A stretch of DNA of 64,000 bases from Thalassarchaeum sp002495735 (GTDB taxonomy: Archaea > Thermoplasmatota > Poseidoniia > Poseidoniales > Thalassarchaeaceae). Under the pieces are notes generated by a model that saw only the letters and a program-made list of their open reading frames with translations, was not told the origin of the DNA and searched no databases. Position 1 is the first letter of the stretch. Each line of letters opens with the position of its first letter. Where the stretch lies: positions 1 to 64,000 of the forward strand of contig CALDRG010000057.1 of NCBI GenBank assembly GCA_937911265.1, in the 5' to 3' direction. Both the position numbers and the translations under genes were made by a program. This document shows, one piece after another, positions 8,201-16,289 of this stretch.

Positions 8201-10477
8201 TTTTGCATCGACGCCTCCCCTGGGAATTACGTCAATACCGTGGCTGCTACCGCCCAGGTACCTTGCGATATCGGTTCCTACCAGCCTCTATCGGGCCAAG
8301 ACAGGTGCAATGTTGCAGATTCGGGATACTACGTGCCTATTACTGGATCGACCAACCAGACTGCATGTGATTTAGGTACATTCCAGCCTAACCCAGGCTC
8401 TTCCTCCTGCTTGGACTCGCCCCCGGGGCACTATGTAGACACTACAGGGGCGATTTCAGCCACACCATGCTCGGCGGGCACGTACAACACCAATGTGGGA
8501 TCTAGCAGTGCCGATTCCTGCATCCCATCTGACCCAGGGAACTCGGTGCCGGCGGACGGTGCTTACTTCCAGACTCCCTGCACCCCCGGGCACTACCAGC
8601 CGTCATCTGGTCAGACCTCCTGCCTCGATGCCGATGCAGGATACTACGTTGCAGTTCACGGCGCCAGCTCTCAGATTACTTGCGGCTTAGGAACTTTCAA
8701 TCCTGACATCGCCCAATCATCATGCACAGACGCATCCCCTGGGCACTACGTCGACACACCGGCCTCTACGTCTCAGATTGCCTGCACTGCAGGCACCTAC
8801 AACCCAAGCATGGGATCATCCTCTGCGGCCGACTGCCTGCCCACTGACGCGGGCAACTACGTCCCGATGGCAGGGGCAGCCGCACAGATTCCATGCGCAA
8901 TCGGTTCCTACCAACCCTCCCTGGGCCAGGCCTCGTGCATCCTCGCCGACCCCGGTCATTATGTTCCTGCGACAAATTACCAGAACCAGTTGGAGTGCCA
9001 GTTGGGTACCTTCCAGTCATACTCTGGTGCATCTTCATGCTCGGACGCGGAACCAGGGCACTACGTCGACACCAACGGCTCAGCCTCGCAAATGGACTGC
9101 CCACCGACCACCTACAATCCTGCCACTGGCTCTAACGACCGGGATGACTGCGTAGATGTAGAGCCGGGTCACTACTCAGATGAGTGGGGCACCGCTGAGC
9201 ATCTCGAGTGCGCCCTTGGGACATACCAGCCCAACCCAGGTCAGATGTCGTGCCTTGATGCTGATTCCGGACACTTTGTCTCCTCCAGCGGCGCGACTTC
9301 CCAGTCGGCCTGCCCTGCAGGGACCTACAATCCGTCCGAGGCCTCTGGAAGTGCCGCTGATTGTGTCCCCGCAGATCCCGGTCATTATGTCGACAGCCAA
9401 GCCAGTTCCTCACAGACTCCCTGCAATCTTGGCACCTACCAGGATTCATTGGGCCAACTGTCCTGCACCGACGCCTCCCCCGGGCACTATGTTTCCGAGG
9501 AAGGTCAGGCCGAGCAGACCCCTGCTTCACTGGACACCTATGCCCCAGGGACGGCCAGCACTAGTGCGGAAGACTGCCCGGAGATGTACATCACCCTGCA
9601 AGAGGGGGCCGATTCCGGAGACGATTGCTTCCTCGACAGTGACGGCGACCGGATTCACGACACGGCAGATTCAGATGATGACAACGACGGAGTCGACGAT
9701 GGCACTGACATGTGTCCGCTGGGCTTGATGGGATGGTCAAGCAGCCCCGGATCAGACAACGATGCGGATGGCTGTAAGGACACCGAGGAGGATGCGGACG
9801 ACGACAATGACGGATTCCCAGACGATGGCGACGCACTGCCACTGAACTCCGCGGAGCATTCGGATAACGATGGCGACGGACTTGGCGACATCGAGGATCC
9901 AGACGACGACAACGATGGTCTAACTGACTCCGACGAGGCGGCTGCAGGCACCGATCCCAAAGACCAGGACACTGATGATGACGGCTTCCTGGACGGCGTG
10001 GACATGTTTCCGAAAGACCCAACCGAGTGGTACGACAAGGACGGCGATGGTTACGGCGACAACGGTGACGCCTTCCCCAGTGACTCATCCAAGCACCTTG
10101 AGGCGGACCTGTTTGGCAAGTACGGCTTCGTCATCGCTATCCTCGGTTCGATACTAGTCCTCGGTCTTGGCGGGTGGATGGTTATGCGTCGCAAGGAGGA
10201 GGCAACAGTGACCGAGGCAGCCGAACACACACGCAGTGTCGAGACGCCGGCTCAGCCCGCCTACGAGCCGGAGCCCGAACCGGAGATGAACACCGGGCAG
10301 TTCCTAGAAGAGCTCGAAGCAGACCTGAGTCGCCCCACTGCCCCTCCTCATGCTAAGATGAACGAGCAGGGACAGCTCGTGTGGGTTGACGATGCGGGCA
10401 CCGTATATGCCCAGAACCCCGACGGCAGTATGGTCACGTTCAATGTCGCGACTGGATTGTGGGAGCCCCTTGAGTAA
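5267..10477 (+). CDS. Giant cysteine-rich surface protein (RCC1, GCC2/GCC3-like and TSP3 repeats)
   Basis: A 1736-residue membrane-anchored surface protein. Order: signal peptide (1-30, cleavage near AFA-NS); a C-x4-C-H element (CGGGSCH) followed by a Reeler or choice-of-anchor-V-like domain; RCC1-like blades with paired cysteines (about 233-511, repeated CAI...CWG); a first TSP3 calcium loop (about 543-581); about 20 GCC2/GCC3-like units of the pattern C-x2-GTYQP-x5-SC-x-DA-x2-GYYV (614-1437), interrupted by a pre-peptidase-like domain (about 674-811); a long acidic TSP3 stalk (about 1448-1608); one transmembrane helix (1614-1640); and a cytoplasmic tail ending in GLWEPLE. Likely adhesion, binding or cell-envelope structure; ligand unknown. 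An in-frame ATG at 5273 is an alternative start. Confidence 0.85.
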   Translation: MRMDNRYSRQITLLILLLLIFAVPQEAFANSSGKTGSSSTGCGGGSCHGGANTVTPSLVGQPSSDYTPGTVYSLTIGGSGGTSGTNGGFNLDTTQGTFSNAGTNAQVATNGEATHSNFNSRSWTVDWTAPSSGSGDTTFNLAVNFVDGTGTTSGDSWGTASWTISEATSTPPSSPYNQPGSQRDSVFSHSVLELNSGSPTLVLDNGTLVTFSSGTGGGNPVYTNDDVLSIAGDCALLGNYSLRCTGSNNYGQLGLGSFSLSNGTVDFGTSMPAAISDGNNHNCAILTDGSVSCWGRNNVGQLGDGSNANRNAPVSVDLGANTTAVALSTGIDSTCAITNTGAIKCWGGNFYGILGDGTTTHSNAPVEVNHSTGMRAVAIATPGYGACAIFENGSVYCWGQLYTVTAMFGAVTNGSVHIDFATGRTATAIDGTSDHMCAILDNGSMNCWGVNTYGQWGDGSCSSVIPSSGCNGVNGNAPVHVNLSTGSSAIAISSGASATCAILDNYSLQCWGQQSGEFDGTTDSLLNPHTMNFTLGADVAYSDQDMDGDGIVNALDTHMAGDDDGDGVPIPYDPYPSNPSRWMDCDSGSWGRLSCSPAEAGHYAESGDLYFTPCSVGTYQPEAGYPLCYDASAGNFVDISQAITQSLCSAGTYQPDLGQSSCVNSSAGNYTSPSFGDAGSYSSSAFNISATSAEYNGSIHSSSDVQDLYMMVVPKDHGVTVGLTSPSGADFDLEIYNESLTLLDGSYSTSYDETSTNNTNFSADSNLYILVSPWSGTGQYTLQIWLFYTADGALVGNPSMSVDAEIGAGQYQCSPGTYQPGTGQSSCIDASPGYYVSGSGSTTQTPCSPGSFQSGMAQTSCLLATPGNFVNIYAAIDQTPASPGHYVNTSGATEEVACTMGTYQPSIGQTSCLDADAGYYVPSNGASFQTACSPGTYQPSTGQSSCIDASAGYYVLYYNSTSQTPCPVGTYQPSTGLSFCIDASPGNYVNTVAATAQVPCDIGSYQPLSGQDRCNVADSGYYVPITGSTNQTACDLGTFQPNPGSSSCLDSPPGHYVDTTGAISATPCSAGTYNTNVGSSSADSCIPSDPGNSVPADGAYFQTPCTPGHYQPSSGQTSCLDADAGYYVAVHGASSQITCGLGTFNPDIAQSSCTDASPGHYVDTPASTSQIACTAGTYNPSMGSSSAADCLPTDAGNYVPMAGAAAQIPCAIGSYQPSLGQASCILADPGHYVPATNYQNQLECQLGTFQSYSGASSCSDAEPGHYVDTNGSASQMDCPPTTYNPATGSNDRDDCVDVEPGHYSDEWGTAEHLECALGTYQPNPGQMSCLDADSGHFVSSSGATSQSACPAGTYNPSEASGSAADCVPADPGHYVDSQASSSQTPCNLGTYQDSLGQLSCTDASPGHYVSEEGQAEQTPASLDTYAPGTASTSAEDCPEMYITLQEGADSGDDCFLDSDGDRIHDTADSDDDNDGVDDGTDMCPLGLMGWSSSPGSDNDADGCKDTEEDADDDNDGFPDDGDALPLNSAEHSDNDGDGLGDIEDPDDDNDGLTDSDEAAAGTDPKDQDTDDDGFLDGVDMFPKDPTEWYDKDGDGYGDNGDAFPSDSSKHLEADLFGKYGFVIAILGSILVLGLGGWMVMRRKEEATVTEAAEHTRSVETPAQPAYEPEPEPEMNTGQFLEELEADLSRPTAPPHAKMNEQGQLVWVDDAGTVYAQNPDGSMVTFNVATGLWEPLE
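7106..9577 (+). repeat. Tandem GCC2/GCC3-like cysteine-rich coding repeats
   Basis: About 20 diverged units of roughly 38-45 codons inside the giant surface protein, each with a CxxGTYQP...SC core and a GYYV/GHYV-type end. Units 1-2 precede and the rest follow an inserted domain at about 7290-7690. Some units carry the variant GTYNP...SSSAADC, alternating with GTYQP...GQSSC, which suggests duplication of multi-unit blocks. The last unit (ASLDTYAPG) has lost its first cysteine. Confidence 0.85.
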
Positions 10478-10498
10478 CCCAAATCATAGGTAGCGAAT

Positions 10499-12151
10499 TC
10501 AATGAATGCGTGACAAGTCGTCTCCAGAAACATCTCTTTTGACCCATATGGCCATAATTACTGTCTGAGCAAGAGATAGGACAGCCGCCCACCAGACCCA
10601 GATTGGAAGACCTAGGTGACTTGGCTTGTTATCTGCCCACCACCAGAAATCCTGGGCCAGGGCAAAGATAGTGAAAAGACCCAACACAGGCATCACCGAC
10701 GCCCTCTCAATACGAATGTCACTAAAGACTCTACTTGCAGAATCAGGGGAGCATGCAGTCTGGACAATCAAGAGAGCAGCCAGTGCTGCGGCCAATGAAG
10801 GAATTACTGCAGTTGGCATCGCAGGACCTACGGGAGAAATCCACCAGCCATCAAATGATTCAGGCGAGAATACAGCTAGGAGGACAACCGCCTCGCCCGC
10901 GACAATCGATGCGATAATCGAACGCCCATCTAAGCCGTCAAAATGGGCAGCAATGAATACCGCCGGAAACATAACTGCATACATGGAGAATGCAAGTAGC
11001 CCAAGATTCAGTATGGACAGATCGGACCAAAGTGAAAGCACCAATCCTAGGATTGCTAGGGCGATTATTACTCCCTCTCGCTGACCCGGTCTACGATTGT
11101 CACTTGAAATCAAGTCTCTAGTCACCAAAGATCCAGTTGCCAGAAGTTGAGAGTCCATTGTGGACATAAGTGCGGCCAATCCAGCAACCAGTACGAGACC
11201 TCCTAACCACTCTCCCCCTACATCAACAATAAGGTTGGGCAGAATGTTATCCGAGCCAGCTTTGTCAAGGTCCGGATAGCTCAGATGTCCGAGCGCACCA
11301 ATCAGAATTGGTGGTAAGAATGCAAGCCAAGCCACGGCCGGGTAAAGTGTGGCCATTCGACCAATCGATTGGTCGTTTTCTGCGGCGCACAGTCTCTGGT
11401 AAAGTTGGGGGAACATCGGATCCGCAAAAAGCCAGAGCAATAGCGTGCTTACCCATATCAATAGAGTATAGTTCCCTTCTCTTCCCAGTAGTCCCGGCTC
11501 GGATGCTGCGAGGCTACTCATTGCTGAACTCAAGCCCCCAGCATCGCTCACGACCATTGCCAAGCCTAGCCACAATAGTGCCAAGGCTATGGCGCCCTGA
11601 ACAACGTCAGTCCTTACTACAGCCTTGAGTCCCCCAGTCAGAGTGTAGGTTACAACCAAGCCAGTAACCAAAACTGCACCTACCCAATCCGGCACTCCGA
11701 AGAGCGCAGATACAACGATGCCAGCCGCTCTTGGCTGTAGCGCAAGGTATGGAATGGTGGCAAGTATCAGGACTGTTGCCATTGTAATTTGGGCTTCACG
11801 AGATCCCGTCTGACCTCTTATCATCTCAGGTGCTGTCATTGCGTTATGCTGAATTGAACGACTGCGGACCTTTCTTCCTAGTACATACATGGAGACTGCC
11901 ATGAAACCGGTTCCGAATGCCATGATTGGCAGGAATGATAGTCCAATCCTGTAAGCCGCACCGCTCGATCCGTAAACCGTGAAGGCGCTGAAGTTTGTGG
12001 CCGCCATAGTAACTAGCAGCAGAGGTCCAGAAAGTCCCCGTCCAGCGAGATAGTACGACTCGTCTTCCCTCCCAACATCACGACGAGCCCAGATTGCGAA
12101 CAATATCATTGCAATTACATAGACAGTTACAGCAATCCAGGCTGAGGACAT
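10499..12151 (-). CDS. Sodium:solute symporter (SSS family)
   Basis: A 550-residue polytopic membrane protein with the SSS family start (YYLAGRGLSGPLLLVTMAATNFSAFTVYG), the helix around LTGGLKAVVRTDVVQG, and about 13-14 hydrophobic segments. It should use a sodium gradient to import an organic solute; the substrate cannot be read from the sequence. The 22-base gap to the surface-protein gene is convergent. Upstream on the same strand lies the BNR lipoprotein, 79 bases away. A second, clearly different SSS protein is at 36447. Confidence 0.88.
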   Translation of the reverse strand: MSSAWIAVTVYVIAMILFAIWARRDVGREDESYYLAGRGLSGPLLLVTMAATNFSAFTVYGSSGAAYRIGLSFLPIMAFGTGFMAVSMYVLGRKVRSRSIQHNAMTAPEMIRGQTGSREAQITMATVLILATIPYLALQPRAAGIVVSALFGVPDWVGAVLVTGLVVTYTLTGGLKAVVRTDVVQGAIALALLWLGLAMVVSDAGGLSSAMSSLAASEPGLLGREGNYTLLIWVSTLLLWLFADPMFPQLYQRLCAAENDQSIGRMATLYPAVAWLAFLPPILIGALGHLSYPDLDKAGSDNILPNLIVDVGGEWLGGLVLVAGLAALMSTMDSQLLATGSLVTRDLISSDNRRPGQREGVIIALAILGLVLSLWSDLSILNLGLLAFSMYAVMFPAVFIAAHFDGLDGRSIIASIVAGEAVVLLAVFSPESFDGWWISPVGPAMPTAVIPSLAAALAALLIVQTACSPDSASRVFSDIRIERASVMPVLGLFTIFALAQDFWWWADNKPSHLGLPIWVWWAAVLSLAQTVIMAIWVKRDVSGDDLSRIH

Positions 12152-12230
12152 GGACCTCTACGGGAAGCAGAAGACTATGGTGATTTTTGTGTGTTGGAGA
12201 GTGCGTTTGAGAGTAACCAGTACGCTCGTC

Positions 12231-13712
12231 TCACTCCTCGAATTCTGCGAGATCCCCGACTGACTCAAACAGACTGGGCCCACTACCGAGGAAGTAGACT
12301 GACCCCAGTCTAGTTCGGGAATCCTCCGGAGTGGAGTTGTTGCCGGTGGCGCACGAACCTGTGCAGCCGTCGGCGAAGGCCACATACACCCGCCCCTCGA
12401 GATCAATATGTAGGTCGTTGAAGTCCAGCAAGTTGCGGTTCGAGCCCCCAATGTCTCGGCAGTCGCCGCTGTTCAGGCATATGCTCCCCACCTGGACCGG
12501 GTCAGGAGAGACCCTGACGGTGTGGAACACCGGCTCAGGGTCAAGTGCGTTGAGACTGTAGGTGATGTACAGGTAGTAGCTGACATTGGCGGACGCGTAG
12601 TGCGCATTGCCGTCCCACGGCTCCCCGTCGATGTCTGATTGGTTCAATTCACTCGCGTTCTCACTCCCAAGGTAAGTAACCGCAATCCTTCCTGGGTCAC
12701 CTGCATCAACCTGAGGGAATACTGTCGAGATAACCGCGTTCGGACTGATTCGAATACTAGTCTGTTCCCAAGTTTCTCCTGAATTAGTACTTCTCGACAT
12801 GTAGATGCCTTCGTCTGCCCCCGTCCAGATGTGATATGCATTGGATTCAGTGTCGGTCGCAACCTCCGAATTCTTACGAGGATTGGGTGTCCCTACGTCC
12901 TCACCCATGGTTCGATCAAACCAACTCAAACCATTGTCATCGGAAACAATGACTGTGGGCGTTTGGACCCGTGGCGTGACGTATACAGTGCCATCCGGTG
13001 CAGAAGTGATAGCTCCATGGAGTCCACCATTGGTTGTGGCCAATCCGAAGATTAGTCCGCCTGTGTTAAATGTGGCACCGCCATCAAAACTGGTGAAGCA
13101 GAATATTCCGGCGAGTTTGTTGTAGCAATAGTACACAGCTGTCTCGTAGTAAGCCTGAGTAAACTGACCGCCGATTCCATACCCACTGCTCGTCCAAGGG
13201 CCGGTTGCCAGTTTGATGTGATCATTAATCGGAGTCGTACCAGAGTCGTGTGGATTACCCACCCACGTTGCCCCATCATCATCGCTATAACATATCCAAG
13301 ACGTCTCCAAGCCCTGCATCTGCACGTTGAATACTCGGTCCGTTATCGGATCTACCCACCCCCACGGATCATTGGTTTGGAACGCACACATGGGGCCTGC
13401 GACGTCCTCCCAGGATTCTCCGTGGTCACAAGAACGCATGACCTTCTCAAAAGCGATGAAGAAAATGCAACCACTCGACGTGACGCCGATGCTGGGCTCG
13501 GCCCCATCCTCGCCGACGTTGCTGAACACGAAATTGAGGTTCAGCGGTTGGTAGAGGTCCAGTGAGAGGCTCTCGCCGTCCGGCCCGGTGATGAAGACCC
13601 CGTCCGGTAGAGTCGGTTCAGGAGGAGGTGGAGGGGGAGCATCATCCTTGAAGCAACCAGCGAGTGATGCCGACAGCATCAGAATCCCGACTAGCAGAAC
13701 CTTCACTCGCAT
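12231..13712 (-). CDS. BNR/sialidase-like beta-propeller lipoprotein
   Basis: A 493-residue secreted protein. Residues 1-20 are a lipoprotein signal with lipobox LAGC (C20), followed by a proline tract. Four or more BNR/Asp-box motifs are visible (SDDDGATWVG, SFDGGATFNTG, SDDNGLSWFDR, STNSGETWEQTS), indicating a sialidase-type propeller. No sialidase catalytic set is obvious, so binding or structural use is as likely as glycosidase activity. It is 47 bases downstream of fabH on the same strand, with an AT-rich stretch in between that could hold its own promoter. Confidence 0.8.
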   Translation of the reverse strand: MRVKVLLVGILMLSASLAGCFKDDAPPPPPPEPTLPDGVFITGPDGESLSLDLYQPLNLNFVFSNVGEDGAEPSIGVTSSGCIFFIAFEKVMRSCDHGESWEDVAGPMCAFQTNDPWGWVDPITDRVFNVQMQGLETSWICYSDDDGATWVGNPHDSGTTPINDHIKLATGPWTSSGYGIGGQFTQAYYETAVYYCYNKLAGIFCFTSFDGGATFNTGGLIFGLATTNGGLHGAITSAPDGTVYVTPRVQTPTVIVSDDNGLSWFDRTMGEDVGTPNPRKNSEVATDTESNAYHIWTGADEGIYMSRSTNSGETWEQTSIRISPNAVISTVFPQVDAGDPGRIAVTYLGSENASELNQSDIDGEPWDGNAHYASANVSYYLYITYSLNALDPEPVFHTVRVSPDPVQVGSICLNSGDCRDIGGSNRNLLDFNDLHIDLEGRVYVAFADGCTGSCATGNNSTPEDSRTRLGSVYFLGSGPSLFESVGDLAEFEE

Positions 13713-13759
13713 GTTCGCACCGAAGGCGCATCAGCGAATTATCTTGCCCTCGGCAACTA

Positions 13760-14740
13760 TCAGAGAATAATGGCGTTAGCACCCCAAGCAAGGCCGCCAC
13801 CGAAGGCTACGGTGACCACGAGGTCGCCCGATTCTATCAGTCCCTCATCACGCGCCTCGTGCAATGCGATGGGCACGCTAGCGCCAGCGGTGTTGCCGTA
13901 CTTGTGCAGGTTGGTAAACGTCTTCTCCATCGGCAGCCCGAGCTTGTCCATACCCGCTTTGATGATGTTCAGGTTGGCCTGATGAGGAATTATCATGGCG
14001 ACGTCTTCTATCGAATGTCCGGTTCTCTCTAGAACGGCCCTGACCGCTTGGGGAAATGCCTCGGTCGCGAAGTCCCAGACCGCTGGCCCGTCCATGTGGA
14101 AGTACTGCTCCCCGTCTTTGAAGCCCGGAGACGGAATCGGTTTCTTGACCCCGCCCGCCGGGATCTCAATAACCCCGGCTCCGGCGCCGTCGGACATCAT
14201 CCAGCTTCCAAGTAGACCCCTGCCCTCGTCTACTTCCTGGATGACGGCCGCCCCGGCGCCGTCGCCGAAGAGGACGCACGTGGTGCGATCCTCCCAGTTG
14301 AGAATGCGGCTGTAGACCTCGGCACCCACGACCAGCACGTTGTCGTATCCCGGGGTGCCGGCGAAGCGCGCCCCGATGTCTAGGGCGTGGACCCAGCCGG
14401 CGCACACCGCGTTGATGTCGAAGGCAGCGGCCTTGGTGCAGCCTAGCTTGTGTTGAGTAATCCCGGCGGTGGAGGAGAGTGGGACATCGGGTGAGGAGGT
14501 GGCGAGGATGAGCATGTCCACATCATCGGGTTCGATGCCCGCTTCGTCCATTGCCTGTTGGCAGGCGATGACGGCAAGATCACTCGTGCAGACATCGTCA
14601 GCGGCTATTCTGCGCTCCTTAATCCCGGTCTTGGTGGTTATCCACTCGTCACTTGTATCAACTATCTCGGCCCAGTCGTCGTTGGTCATGACATCGGGTG
14701 GGACGTATGTGCCCAATCCTGTGATGCCCACTGGCGCCAT
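13760..14740 (-). CDS. fabH: 3-oxoacyl-ACP synthase III (FabH/KAS III-like)
   Basis: A 326-residue thiolase-fold condensing enzyme. The Cys-His-Asn triad is visible: C113 in NAVCAGWVH (C112 in E. coli FabH), His in IPHQANLNII and Asn in YGNTAGAS. N-terminal residues (TNDDWAEIVDTSDEWITTKTGI) match FabH closely. The frame is open to 14800, but that start overlaps the upstream gene; the ATG at 14740 has GGAG nearby and aligns with the family start. FabH joins acetyl- or acyl-CoA to malonyl-ACP. Archaea make isoprenoid lipids, and the gene ends a cluster with an aldehyde dehydrogenase and a flavoenzyme, so a specialised condensation is possible. Confidence 0.88.
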   Translation of the reverse strand: MAPVGITGLGTYVPPDVMTNDDWAEIVDTSDEWITTKTGIKERRIAADDVCTSDLAVIACQQAMDEAGIEPDDVDMLILATSSPDVPLSSTAGITQHKLGCTKAAAFDINAVCAGWVHALDIGARFAGTPGYDNVLVVGAEVYSRILNWEDRTTCVLFGDGAGAAVIQEVDEGRGLLGSWMMSDGAGAGVIEIPAGGVKKPIPSPGFKDGEQYFHMDGPAVWDFATEAFPQAVRAVLERTGHSIEDVAMIIPHQANLNIIKAGMDKLGLPMEKTFTNLHKYGNTAGASVPIALHEARDEGLIESGDLVVTVAFGGGLAWGANAIIL

Positions 14741-14783
14741 ATTGCTCCGCATCGCCCAAGAGAGGACTTTCACTGTTGCTGCA

Positions 14784-16289
14784 TTAGTCGTGCTTGACAC
14801 AGACGTTCATGGCCTCTGAGAAGAAGTCCAAACTCCACTTGCCACCCTCTCGGCCCACTCCGCTGTCCTTGACGCCACCGAACGGGACTCGCAGGTCCCT
14901 GTGCAGCCAGGTGTTGACCCATACCATTCCGGTATCGATGGCCTCGGAGACCCGCTTGCCCTTCTCGAGATCGCCCGTCCATACGCTTCCGGCGAGTCCG
15001 TAGCGGGTGTTGTTGGCGATGGCCACAGCCTCCTCTTCACTGCTGAACGGGTGGAGCGTGACCACGGGCCCGAAGATCTCCTCGGTCGAACATCTCGAGT
15101 TTGGACTCAGCCCCTCGATGACTGTGGGGGCCATCCAGTTGCCATGCTCAAATTCTGCGGGCATGCACGGCATTCCTCCGGTGAGTAGACTGCCTCCTTC
15201 TTGCTTGGCCAACTCGACGTAGCTCTGTACCTTTTCGAGGTGATGCCCCGAAATCAATGCCCCTAGGTCAGTGGCCTCTTCTGAGGGATCACCAACTCGC
15301 ATCGCCTCGACGGCATCTACGAAGCGGTCGCGGAACTCTCCGTAGATTGAGTCCTCAACTAGGATTCTAGAGCCGCACAGGCAGACCTGGCCCTGATTGA
15401 GGAAGCCAGCGCGCACTACTCCGGCTACAGTCGCGTCCATGTCACAGTCGGCGAAAACTATGCTCGCGTTCTTACCGCCGAGTTCGAGGCTGAGTTTCTT
15501 GAATACAGGAGCGGCCGATGCCGCCACCTTCTCGCCTGTTGCAGTACCGCCGGTGAATGATACGAGGTCGACATCTGAATGGGCCACCAGTGGAGCTCCT
15601 GCTCCGACTCCGTCTCCGTGCACCAGATTGACCACACCAGCCGGCAGGTCGACTTCGTCGATGACTCGCATCAGCAGGTCTGCGGTCATCGGAGTCAACT
15701 CACTGGGCTTGCATACTACCGTGTTGCCCATCCCGATTGCCGGAGCGACCTTCCACGAGAGTAGGTAGAGAGGCAGATTCCAAGGGGTGATGAGAGCGCC
15801 GACGCCAACCGGCTTGTTGACTACATAATTGGTCGCACTAGACATCTCAAAGACCTCCTGCTCCTGCTCGCGCAGGATTCCTGCGAAGAACCGAAAGTTC
15901 GACACCGAGCGCTGCGCATCAACGTCTCGAGCCAGCGAGATTGGCTTGCCGGTGTCACGGCTCTCGAGCGCTGCTATCTCTTCATAGCGCGCCTCAAGAG
16001 CATCGGCGATACAGTCCAGCCAATCAGCCCGTTCTGAGTGGCTTAGAGCACCCCAGGCCGGCTGTGCCCGCCGCGCGGCGAGCACGGCATCGCCGACATC
16101 CACTTCTCTAGACAGCGGCACTCTCGCGAAGCGGTGGCCAGTGGCAGGTTCGAGGACATTCATCCATTCGTCACCCGTGTGGCACACGAACTCTCCATCG
16201 ATATAGTTGCATAGATCGAGAGGCTCTTGCCCATCAGAATCGCGCTCGCATGGGATGCAGCCCGATTCGCAACACTTGTCTGGTTCCAT
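14784..16289 (-). CDS. Aldehyde dehydrogenase with a cysteine-rich N-terminal extension
   Basis: A 501-residue NAD(P)-dependent aldehyde dehydrogenase. Catalytic residues are N171 (TPWNLP), E269 (LELGGK) and C303 (GQVCLCGSR). The core resembles betaine-aldehyde and 2-aminomuconate/2-hydroxymuconate semialdehyde dehydrogenases (ALDH8-like), but the substrate is not determinable. The first 14 residues (DKCCESGCIPCERD) lie outside the normal fold and resemble the CCGSGC-x2-C motif of the oxidoreductase-like N-terminal family (PF09791). The start is fixed by a one-base TAATG overlap with the asparaginase gene, implying coupled translation. Confidence 0.9.
   Translation of the reverse strand: MEPDKCCESGCIPCERDSDGQEPLDLCNYIDGEFVCHTGDEWMNVLEPATGHRFARVPLSREVDVGDAVLAARRAQPAWGALSHSERADWLDCIADALEARYEEIAALESRDTGKPISLARDVDAQRSVSNFRFFAGILREQEQEVFEMSSATNYVVNKPVGVGALITPWNLPLYLLSWKVAPAIGMGNTVVCKPSELTPMTADLLMRVIDEVDLPAGVVNLVHGDGVGAGAPLVAHSDVDLVSFTGGTATGEKVAASAAPVFKKLSLELGGKNASIVFADCDMDATVAGVVRAGFLNQGQVCLCGSRILVEDSIYGEFRDRFVDAVEAMRVGDPSEEATDLGALISGHHLEKVQSYVELAKQEGGSLLTGGMPCMPAEFEHGNWMAPTVIEGLSPNSRCSTEEIFGPVVTLHPFSSEEEAVAIANNTRYGLAGSVWTGDLEKGKRVSEAIDTGMVWVNTWLHRDLRVPFGGVKDSGVGREGGKWSLDFFSEAMNVCVKHD

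Noticed and set aside
7106..9577. Repeats considered as a CRISPR array or non-coding satellite
   Set aside because: The units are coding, diverged at third positions and follow a protein consensus; there are no identical short repeats with unique spacers.
10499..12151. Recent horizontal transfer of the SSS symporter
   Set aside because: It looks slightly more AT-rich by eye, but membrane proteins often do and I could not compute composition; no mobile element flanks it.
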